Part shown: positions 9,580 through 16,891 of the stretch, one piece after another
Layout of the letters: each line of letters opens with the position of its first letter
Position numbering within the stretch: the first letter of the stretch is position 1
Assembly: GCA_964475005.1 (NCBI GenBank)
Contig: CAYYUZ010000002.1
Span: 9,854 to 73,853 of the forward strand
DNA from: JAIFLN01 sp964475005
GTDB taxonomy: Bacteria; Spirochaetota; Spirochaetia; JABEVK01
Length of the DNA: 64,000 nucleotides
Direction: 5' to 3'
Made by a program: the position numbers and the translations under genes
The notes under the pieces: generated by a model
Database searches by the model: none
Seen by the model: the letters and a program-made list of their open reading frames with translations, nothing else
Told to the model about the DNA's origin: nothing

Positions 9580-10882
9580 ATCGAGAACTCGACCAGGCAG
9601 GGTCGCCCCCGGCGAGCGCGATGTTCGCGCGGCGAGCGTCGACGCTCGTGAGGAACTTTTCCGGGGTGATGGCACCGGCCAGCATCTGCTCAAAGTCGGC
9701 CTCGATTTCCATCCACTGAGCCATCATGTACTTGACCCCGCCCTGAAATGGTTCTCCACCAAAGTGCGTCTTTGTCAGAAACCCCTCTTCATTGGACTGC
9801 AAGCGAACCGGTTTTGTGGGGAACGACAGGCTGGTTCCCTCTGGTTGGAGAGCCGCGTAGCGGTCAAGGTTTTCCTGCCTCGTGAGAAAGCGGAAGAACT
9901 GGCGGACAGCCTCGGGATCATGGCTCTTGGCGTTGCCGAACCAGGTGGGTGCCGACCGCTCGATGCTGACCGTTTGGTTGTCCAGCCAGGGAATGGGGAA
10001 CATTCCCCAGGTTTCGGCCCCCGAGTCAGGGTTTGTTTTGAGCACGCTCCTCGAGAATCCGATCTTGTTGAGCGTCATCGCGGCGCTACCGGAAATCAAG
10101 GCCGTCTTGGCTCCCTCGATGGTGTTGGCCATGAAGTTCTGCCCAAAGTACCCCCGATTCATCGCGTCTTTGATCTGGCTCAAAGCAAGCAAGAACGGTT
10201 TGTAGCCTGCAAAAGTTTGGCGGTTGGTGTTGAGGCGTTCGTAGAGTCCCGGGTCCCGCTCTTCAAACGTCGAGCCCATCTCGAAGAACGTGAGCGAGGA
10301 GTGCCATCGACTGGCGCCCGGTTCGTAGATTGGGGTGATCCCCGCCCTTTTCAGAGCCTCGCAGGCGGCCAGAAACTCTTCGGTGTTCCGGGGCACTTTG
10401 AGGCCTAGTCTGTCGAAGACACGATTGTTGTAGGTGAACACCCAGCCTGTGTTGTCGTCCCAGAGAACCAGACCGTATACCCTTCCCTGGCGCTCCACCG
10501 TGGGCAGCCACTGGGGTTTGAGCCGGTGGGTCCATTCCTCGTCGGTCAGATCGAGACAGGATTTCAGAGGATCAAGCTCAGTGTTTAGATACCAGCGGGT
10601 CGATTGCATCAGGAAGATGTCTGTGCCCTCGCCCGAGTCGAGGATGGTCCCCAAAGCGCGGAAGTAGACATGGGGCGCGAAGATGGAAAACGAGACCTTG
10701 ATGCCGGTTTCCTTCTCGAAGAGTTTGGCGTTCTCGCCTATGACATCGTAGATCCAGCCATCCGAAGCCATGACCGTGATCTTCCTCGGCTCCCGCTGGG
10801 CCGGCTCGGGGGCCTTCCAAGGGCCGCACGCCGAGAGGATCAGCGCGAGGCCGAAAAGAACGAGGAGAACGGAGGTCTTCAC
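9560..10882 (-). CDS. Lipoprotein sugar-binding protein (ABC importer) without its own permeases
   Basis: 440 residues. The signal peptide ends in a lipobox, LILSAC, so the mature protein is lipid-anchored. The rest is an extracellular solute-binding protein family 1 fold (ITVMASDGWIYDVIGENA). It lies 7 bases downstream of the GH31 gene and is clearly in one operon with it. No permease or ATPase genes follow, so it may use the MalFG-type permeases at 3.8-5.6 kb, or act as the periplasmic partner of the sensor kinase. Its 3' end overlaps the convergent response regulator gene by 20 bases. Confidence 0.9.
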   Translation of the reverse strand: MKTSVLLVLFGLALILSACGPWKAPEPAQREPRKITVMASDGWIYDVIGENAKLFEKETGIKVSFSIFAPHVYFRALGTILDSGEGTDIFLMQSTRWYLNTELDPLKSCLDLTDEEWTHRLKPQWLPTVERQGRVYGLVLWDDNTGWVFTYNNRVFDRLGLKVPRNTEEFLAACEALKRAGITPIYEPGASRWHSSLTFFEMGSTFEERDPGLYERLNTNRQTFAGYKPFLLALSQIKDAMNRGYFGQNFMANTIEGAKTALISGSAAMTLNKIGFSRSVLKTNPDSGAETWGMFPIPWLDNQTVSIERSAPTWFGNAKSHDPEAVRQFFRFLTRQENLDRYAALQPEGTSLSFPTKPVRLQSNEEGFLTKTHFGGEPFQGGVKYMMAQWMEIEADFEQMLAGAITPEKFLTSVDARRANIALAGGDPAWSSSRSRAETP

Positions 10883-10889
10883 GTCACCA

Positions 10890-13316
10890 TCATACCACGG
10901 GTCTCGGACGATCCGAGGCCTCGGGAATTACCACACGGCAAGCCATTCCCTCGTACACAATGGCTGTGACCGCACACCCGGCAACCTGAACCCTGAATTC
11001 GATCTCGGTAGGCATGCCTGGCCAGGTTCCCTGCCGAACTCCGAAGGAAAGGATTCGATTGGCATCGTCCCAAGCCAGGGCAATCGTCGACCATTGTCCG
11101 TCTTCGCAGGCCAAGGTCTCTGCGTCGTCCTGATACAGGGTGAAACTACCGTCGGCGCCAGGGTAGATTTGGAGCGAGAATTGGCCTTCACCAAGGTCTG
11201 CGGTGGTTTGCACCGGATCCGCCATGGGAAGGATGGAACCGTCGCGTACGTACAAAGGAAGGGTTTCGAGCGGTGCGGAGGCCTCAATCGTCTGACCGCC
11301 CTCGTACCGACGCTGGGTCCAGAAATCCCACCACCCCGTCCCCTCGGGCAAGTACACCGTGCGCGACTGGCCGCCATCCCTAATGGGAACCGTCACCGGG
11401 CAAACCAACAGCTCCCTTCCCACAAGAAACTCATCCTTGAGGTCCAAAACGCGGGGGTCGTCGGGAAAGTCGAAAGCCAGCAGCCGCATCAGAGTCCCGG
11501 CTTCGCGTGTCGCCGCGGCGGCCAAAGAGTACCAGTAGGGAACCAAGGCGTACCTCAGTTTCAAGAATCGGGCGAGGGCATCGTACACAGGCTCACCGGG
11601 TTCCCCAAAACACCAGACCTCCCGACGCGTGTCGGTTCCGTGTGCCCGGAACATGGGCAAGAAAGCCGCAAACTGAAACCAGCGAACGTAGAGCTCGCGG
11701 TACTCAGGATCTCGGTTGCCTTCCTCGTACAATCCATCCCAGAACCAGTACTTGCCGCGCTTGGTGAAGAAGGCGCCAATATCGCAGGTCCAGTAAGGGA
11801 GACCCGAAGCTGAGAAACCCAGTCCCGCCGGAATCTGCTGCTTCAGGGCCTCCCACGATGCGGAACTATCCCCCGACCAAAGGATGGCTCCAAAGCGCTG
11901 TTGCCCAGCCCAGCCGCTGCGGGTTAGGTTGACCACGCGCTTGGTACGCGTCTGCGCCCTCTGCCCTTCGTCGATTCCCCTGGCGTGCCACAAGGCAAAG
12001 GCGTTCGTGCGCTCTTCGTCGATCCAGGTCCGCGCGGTTTCGAAGAACTCGCGGTAGTTTCGATCGGGTTCCGGTCGAACGACTAGGTTCCATTCAGGGG
12101 TGAAAGGCTCACAGGAGTCGGCCCACCATCCGTCGATTCCGTGAACGAACAGACCGCGACGGGCTTGCTCCCAGTACGCTTTGCGGGCGGGTGCCGAAAA
12201 GGCGTTGTAGATCTCCGACACGGGAAACAGATGCCCCTGGTCCTTCAGTTCCTGATGATCTGGCGCCGAAGGGTCCATTGTCGGCCAGATGGAGATCATC
12301 ATCTTGGCACCAAGAGCGTGGAGCTCGTCGGTCAGCGCCTTGGGGTCGGGAAACCTTTTTGCATCGAAGCTCTTTTGTCCCCACTGGCCTTCGATCCACG
12401 AAAGCCAGTCCAAAACAATGGCGTCAAGGGAAAGCCCTCGACGGCGGTACTCCTTGACCGTGTCGAGCATCTCCTTCTGGGTTTCGTAGCGTTCCTGGCA
12501 CTGAATGTAGCCAAAGCACCATCGGGGCAACATAGAGGCCTCTCCGGTCAGCGCCCGGTACCCGGCCACCACGGCGTCGAGATTGTCGCCCTGAATGAAA
12601 TAGTAGGCCGGTTGTTCCACGGCTTCGAGGAACACGTATGAACCGTTCTCGGTGTCGTTGAAAATCATAGGGGCCGCCGTGTCGAAGAGCAGACCGTAGC
12701 CACGGGTTGAGACCAGCAGAGGCATCGCGATCTTGCGGTTGGCCTGATGAATGTACTGGCGGGAGCCCCTCAGGTTGAGCACGCCGTTGTCGTGCTGCCC
12801 CAGTCCGTAGAGGGCCTCGTCAGTTGCCCACTGCCACGAAAACCGAGCACGGTACAGAAACTTGCGGAATGCCCGCTTCGGCTCCGAGACCACGTCCTTC
12901 CAGCCGTCAGGCGTCTCGATCTTGCTGACCTTGGACTCCTCGAACACGGTCCGCATCGACTCGAAGCGCTCGAGCGCCTTCCCTTCTCGCTCAGGCTCCT
13001 TCAGGAGACACGTGCCTTCGGAATCGAAGAAGGCCATGGCGCCCGTTCCGCGGCAAATGCTCAGCCGCAGCTTCTGGGTCTCCACGAGGATGGAATCGCC
13101 CGTCTCAACTTTCCATTCAGGGTCCACTCCCTTTTGGGGAATCGTTTCCAGAGCCGGCTGGCCCCAATCCCCTCCTTCAATGACGGCGATGCGGAAGATC
13201 GAATCGGTGATCGGCTGAACTCGAATCATTCCGGCTGCCGTCTCCAGATCGACCCAGTGGGAGGACTTTCTGACGGCGAGAATTTCGTGGGTCGGACGCG
13301 GTTGGGCTTGAAGCAT
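10890..13316 (-). CDS. GH31 alpha-glycosidase (alpha-xylosidase/alpha-glucosidase)
   Basis: 808 residues from the ATG at 13316; an upstream frame to 13376 crosses the divergent promoter. GH31 features are plain: the catalytic nucleophile Asp in GIDGWWADSCEP, the acid/base Asp in GLPYWTCDIGAFF, an N-terminal beta-sandwich (YGLGQHDNGVLNLRG) and a C-terminal beta domain. There is no signal peptide, so it is cytoplasmic and would split an imported alpha-linked oligosaccharide. WWADSxEP resembles alpha-xylosidase-type members, but alpha-glucosidase cannot be excluded. It heads an operon with a sugar-binding lipoprotein and is divergent from an AraC regulator. Confidence 0.92.
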   Translation of the reverse strand: MLQAQPRPTHEILAVRKSSHWVDLETAAGMIRVQPITDSIFRIAVIEGGDWGQPALETIPQKGVDPEWKVETGDSILVETQKLRLSICRGTGAMAFFDSEGTCLLKEPEREGKALERFESMRTVFEESKVSKIETPDGWKDVVSEPKRAFRKFLYRARFSWQWATDEALYGLGQHDNGVLNLRGSRQYIHQANRKIAMPLLVSTRGYGLLFDTAAPMIFNDTENGSYVFLEAVEQPAYYFIQGDNLDAVVAGYRALTGEASMLPRWCFGYIQCQERYETQKEMLDTVKEYRRRGLSLDAIVLDWLSWIEGQWGQKSFDAKRFPDPKALTDELHALGAKMMISIWPTMDPSAPDHQELKDQGHLFPVSEIYNAFSAPARKAYWEQARRGLFVHGIDGWWADSCEPFTPEWNLVVRPEPDRNYREFFETARTWIDEERTNAFALWHARGIDEGQRAQTRTKRVVNLTRSGWAGQQRFGAILWSGDSSASWEALKQQIPAGLGFSASGLPYWTCDIGAFFTKRGKYWFWDGLYEEGNRDPEYRELYVRWFQFAAFLPMFRAHGTDTRREVWCFGEPGEPVYDALARFLKLRYALVPYWYSLAAAATREAGTLMRLLAFDFPDDPRVLDLKDEFLVGRELLVCPVTVPIRDGGQSRTVYLPEGTGWWDFWTQRRYEGGQTIEASAPLETLPLYVRDGSILPMADPVQTTADLGEGQFSLQIYPGADGSFTLYQDDAETLACEDGQWSTIALAWDDANRILSFGVRQGTWPGMPTEIEFRVQVAGCAVTAIVYEGMACRVVIPEASDRPRPVV

Positions 13317-13322
13317 ATTGAC

Positions 13323-13343
13323 AGGATACGGGCCTCTGAGGCC
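13323..13343 (-). promoter_or_regulatory. GH31 operon -10 element and adjoining palindrome
   Basis: On the minus strand TATCCT (13328-13323) stands 6 bases before the GH31 ATG. Immediately upstream is the perfect palindrome GGCCTC-T-GAGGCC (13331-13343), likely an operator. No good -35 is seen at 16-18 bases, as expected for an activator-dependent promoter. Confidence 0.45.
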
Positions 13344-13369
13344 GCCGACTGCCAACTTTCCACCAAGTT

Positions 13370-13398
13370 TTGACACAATACGATCAATCCACTATCCT
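13370..13398 (+). promoter_or_regulatory. Sigma-70-type promoter of the AraC gene
   Basis: TTGACA at 13370-13375, a 17-base spacer, and TATCCT at 13393-13398. The ATG at 13405 is only 6 bases after the -10 box, so transcription should begin at or next to the start codon, giving a leaderless mRNA. Confidence 0.65.
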
Positions 13399-13404
13399 GG
13401 CCCC

Positions 13405-14292
13405 ATGCACCAGTACCGATTCCGGGAGCGCCTCGAGCACGGCGACCAGGACCGTCCTTGGCACCTGTATTCACTCCCAGCCGTTCAGGGAAGCGTCTTT
13501 CCCTGCCACTGGCACCCTGAATGGGAACTTCTAATCGTGGAACGAGGAACAATGGTTCTGACCCGTAATCAGGACACCCAGGTCCTCAGGACGGGCGAAG
13601 CGGTTTTCCTCACGGGCGCTGACCTTCACACCGGGAACAGCGACGACCCCAAACTTCTGGTTCACGCCCTGGTCTTCCGTTCGGAACACTTGCGTTCTGA
13701 ACGCAAAGACGCCGCAACAAGTCACTGGGTGGGGCCCCTGGAAACTGCCCGTTCCTGGGTGCCGGGAGTCCTTTCGGCGCAAAGCCCTCCCGCGCTGCTG
13801 GCCAAGAAGCTCGTCGAAGTCATCGTGGGCAACGCCGCTGGAACGGAATTGGCGGTGAAGGGACTGCTTTTGCAGCTAATGGCCGCCCTTGTCGAGTCCA
13901 ACCTCATCGAGCCGTGCCCACAGCCGCCTTCCCCGGATGCGATACCAACAATCCGCGGAGTCCTTCAATGGATCGAGGAGCACTTCGCCGATCGCTTGAC
14001 CGTTGATCTCTTGGCCACCAGGTCAGGCCTCAGCCCGTCGCATTTTTCCCGCTTGTTCAAGACTTTCACAGGAGACTCGGTCATCCGCTACCTCATTACT
14101 CGCCGAATCGCCGAAGCGGCCAGGCTCCTCAGAAGTGGTCAAACAACGGTCAGCGAGGCGGCACTCCGGGTGGGATTTACCAACTTCAGCTATTTCACGC
14201 GAACGTTTCGATCGTACCAAGGGGTCAAACCGTCGGAGACCGTGGGAAAATCGAGGCCTTTCGGATCAACCTCCTCCACCTCCATCCCTTGA
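13405..14292 (+). CDS. AraC-family transcriptional regulator with N-terminal cupin
   Basis: 295 residues. The N-terminal half is an AraC-type cupin sugar-sensing domain (FPCHWHPEWELLIVERGTMVL); the C-terminal 100 residues hold two HTH motifs (VDLLATRSGLSPSHFSRLFK and VSEAALRVGFTNFSYFTRTF). The ATG at 13405 has no ribosome site but lies 6 bases after a consensus -10 box. Divergent from the GH31 operon, it most probably activates that operon in response to the imported sugar. A short terminator follows. Confidence 0.9.
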   Translation: MHQYRFRERLEHGDQDRPWHLYSLPAVQGSVFPCHWHPEWELLIVERGTMVLTRNQDTQVLRTGEAVFLTGADLHTGNSDDPKLLVHALVFRSEHLRSERKDAATSHWVGPLETARSWVPGVLSAQSPPALLAKKLVEVIVGNAAGTELAVKGLLLQLMAALVESNLIEPCPQPPSPDAIPTIRGVLQWIEEHFADRLTVDLLATRSGLSPSHFSRLFKTFTGDSVIRYLITRRIAEAARLLRSGQTTVSEAALRVGFTNFSYFTRTFRSYQGVKPSETVGKSRPFGSTSSTSIP

Positions 14293-14299
14293 ACTTTCT

Positions 14300-14320
14300 C
14301 TACCAGCAAGGTAGTTTTTT
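14300..14320 (+). terminator. Rho-independent terminator after the AraC gene
   Basis: CTACC-AGCAA-GGTAG (5-bp stem, 5-base loop) followed by TTTTTT, 7 bases after the stop codon. The stem is short and AT-containing, so termination may be partial. Confidence 0.55.
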
Positions 14321-14392
14321 ATTGGGATTAAGAAATGCAGCAACTCCTTTGGGCATCTTTAGCGCCATCGATCCAGAGACAGTGGGTCACCC

Positions 14393-15943
14393 ATGGCTGA
14401 GGCGGCCCCCCAGACCCTGACCCCCGACGGTCTGGATCATCGACATTGGCTCGTCCCCGTTTTGGTCACCTTGATCGGCGTGTTCATGTCCATCCTCGAC
14501 TCGAGCATCGTCAATGTGGCGATCTCGACCATCATGAATGTTTTCAATACAGACACGGCGGGCGTTGAGTGGGTTTCGACGGCCTACATGCTAGCGATGG
14601 GAATGGTCATCCCCCTCAGTGGTTGGATAGGCGACAAGATCGGTCTCAAACGCCTCTACCTTTCCTGTATGATCGCCTTCACTCTGGGTTCCCTCTTGTG
14701 CGCGGTCGCCTGGAGCATCGAAAGTCTGATCGCCGCCAGGGTCATCCAAGCCCTCGGCGGCGGAATGATGATGCCGACGGTCATGGCCATGATCTACCGC
14801 CTCGTTCCCCGAGAACAAATGGGCGCGGGAATGGGAATCTTCGGTGTCGGTCTGTTCGTGGCTCCTGCCTTGGGCCCCACTCTCGGAGGATGGCTTGTCG
14901 AGTACGTCGACTGGCGCTGGATCTTCACCATCAATCTTCCCGTCGGAATCCTTGGGAGCCTCCTGGGATGGTTTCTGATCCCCGAATTCAAGCAAGCCAA
15001 GGTCGGACGACTCGATATTCCGGGGGCGATCACGGCCGCGGCAGGATTCGCGGGGGTTCTCTATGTGCTCTCGAAGGGCAACCAATGGGGTTGGAGTTCC
15101 GAGGCGACCATTGTGACGCTGGTGGCCAGCCTTGGGTTGCTGACCATTTTCGTCCTCATTGAGATCTGGTACCCCGAACCCCTTCTTGACCTGAGTGTCT
15201 TCCGCTACCCGAGTTTCACCTTTGCCAACATCACTGTCGTGATTACCACGATCGGTCTGTTTGCAGGACTGTTTTATATTCCCATCTTCCTTCAAACCAT
15301 TCGAGGTCTTGGGGCCCTGCAAACGGGAATGCTCATGCTTCCCGGGGCGGCGGCCTCGGCCGTAATGATGCCGATCACCGGTAAGATCTACGACAGATTC
15401 GGCCCGAGGATCATCATGATCACAGGCCTTCTTGGACTGACCTTCTTGACCCTCCAGTTTGCCACCATCAGCGTCGTTACAAGCCTGGCGACCGTGGTCA
15501 CCTGGATGGCCTTCCGAGGCATGACCATGAGTCTGGCCAGTATGCCGGCCCAAACCGCGGCCTTGGCCGACCTTCCCATGAACTTGATCAGCCGGGCCAC
15601 CTCCGTTTCCTCAATCATCCGAAACCTTGCCAGCTCGTTTGGCATAGCCGTGATGACGGTTCTCCTGAATCAGAGGATGACGTTTCACCACGCCAGAATC
15701 TCCGATTCCTTGAGTCCCGACAACGCGGCCTTTTGTGATTTTCTGAGAGGAAACCCCGAGATCGGTTCAACCATGGTTACGGGGAGGGTGGCCCAGCAGT
15801 CTTTTGTGTTCGCCATCCAGGACATCTTCATCTTCACGGCAGTCCTGACACTCCTGGCTTTGATTCCGGTGATGTTCCTGAAGAAACAGCGGAAAGCCCC
15901 CGGAAGCTCTCCTTCACCTGCTCCGCGACCCAAATCCAACTAA
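14393..15943 (+). CDS. DHA2-family (EmrB/QacA-like) 14-TM MFS multidrug efflux transporter
   Basis: 516 residues, 14 predicted membrane helices. Family motifs are visible: LDSSIVNVAISTI in helix 1 (motif D1 of the 14-TM drug:H+ antiporters), SGWIGDKIGLKRLYL (motif A, loop 2-3) and GPTLGGWLVEY in helix 5 (motif C, antiporter). Exports drugs or metabolites in exchange for protons. No HlyD/EmrA adaptor is next to it. It follows the AraC gene on the same strand after a weak terminator, so it is probably expressed alone. The substrate is unknown. Confidence 0.9.
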   Translation: MAEAAPQTLTPDGLDHRHWLVPVLVTLIGVFMSILDSSIVNVAISTIMNVFNTDTAGVEWVSTAYMLAMGMVIPLSGWIGDKIGLKRLYLSCMIAFTLGSLLCAVAWSIESLIAARVIQALGGGMMMPTVMAMIYRLVPREQMGAGMGIFGVGLFVAPALGPTLGGWLVEYVDWRWIFTINLPVGILGSLLGWFLIPEFKQAKVGRLDIPGAITAAAGFAGVLYVLSKGNQWGWSSEATIVTLVASLGLLTIFVLIEIWYPEPLLDLSVFRYPSFTFANITVVITTIGLFAGLFYIPIFLQTIRGLGALQTGMLMLPGAAASAVMMPITGKIYDRFGPRIIMITGLLGLTFLTLQFATISVVTSLATVVTWMAFRGMTMSLASMPAQTAALADLPMNLISRATSVSSIIRNLASSFGIAVMTVLLNQRMTFHHARISDSLSPDNAAFCDFLRGNPEIGSTMVTGRVAQQSFVFAIQDIFIFTAVLTLLALIPVMFLKKQRKAPGSSPSPAPRPKSN

Positions 15944-16104
15944 AACCAAGCGTTCAGAAGATCCTTTCGGGGTCGCAAAGCTCTGAAAATCGGAGTGTGC
16001 CATCCCAGTCCGCTTCCTCAGCGTTGCATGGTCACCTTCACTTCAAGGGCAGACCGATAGACAACGCCAGGAAGACGCAACGGGATGGCTTTCACGACTT
16101 TGAG

Positions 16105-16680
16105 CTAGAGTTGCGTTGACCAGTTGTCCCTGCAAAGGAATTCGAGAAGCGGGTCGATTCCTGTGAATTCGGCGTGTCTCCTGTCTGGCCACTGGGCAAC
16201 GTAGATTGGAGCTGCCGTCGGGAGGGTCTCGGCGACATGCTTCCAATAGTGAAGCTCGCGGCGGTCTTCTTCCAGGGAGGCTCCGTCCAACGCCAATTCA
16301 TCAAGGTCGGTGGGAATCTTCCGGGTGGGAGGCGCGTCTCGAAACCTGAACGACAGGAGAAATCGCTCAGTTGGCAACTGCCTTTTGGAGACTTCGATCT
16401 GGTGGCCGTCGATAATGAAGTCGTAGGAGACACGACCCTCGTACTCGGCTTCGAGCTCTTCGGCGTCTTGTCTCACAATAAACCCCAGCGCATGCAACTC
16501 CGCGGCGGCGGCGTCAAGAAAGTCCTTGATCGCTCGATCACAAAGCGACTTCTCAACCTCCTTCACCCCATGAACGAGCTTCGCAATCTCAGCTCGAACA
16601 GCCCTGGCTTCGTCGCGAAAGGCCGAATGCTCGTCGGCTCTTAGTTTTTCGCTCGTGATACTTCCCTGGAACGTGCCCAT
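16105..16680 (-). CDS. Hypothetical protein, 191 residues
   Basis: Not recognised. A soluble, strongly charged protein: an N-terminal helical part (residues 1-65, rich in Glu, Lys and Ala, with a likely short coiled coil) and a C-terminal mixed alpha/beta part (VSYDFIIDGHQIEVSKRQL). No signal peptide or membrane segment. It stands alone between convergent MFS and divergent ppdK genes with ordinary codon use. The start at 16680 has no strong ribosome site. Probably a real gene because the reading frame is long and its amino-acid composition is normal. Confidence 0.6.
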   Translation of the reverse strand: MGTFQGSITSEKLRADEHSAFRDEARAVRAEIAKLVHGVKEVEKSLCDRAIKDFLDAAAAELHALGFIVRQDAEELEAEYEGRVSYDFIIDGHQIEVSKRQLPTERFLLSFRFRDAPPTRKIPTDLDELALDGASLEEDRRELHYWKHVAETLPTAAPIYVAQWPDRRHAEFTGIDPLLEFLCRDNWSTQL

Positions 16681-16891
16681 TTTGGCCTCCCGTATTCCCC
16701 CTCTCGGCTTCTCAGGGCAAATTTTACACCCGGTATCCAGGTTTTACAAGGATAAACTCTTCATAACCCCTTGACACCGACAAAGAGGCGCAAAACCACT
16801 CTTGACGGAAGTTAATCCTAGTACGAAAATGGAATCGGTCCAACGATAGGACGTGCTGCGACGGAAGCCTTGATGGACCGGGAGGTCAACT

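Noticed and set aside
14591..15553. A 320-codon minus-strand frame opposite the DHA2 pump
   Set aside because: Its His/Gly/Asp-rich product is typical of antisense to membrane helices.
15944..16104. Possible small gene or RNA between the DHA2 pump and the orphan protein
   Set aside because: The region has only short frames without ribosome sites and no clear hairpin or terminator.
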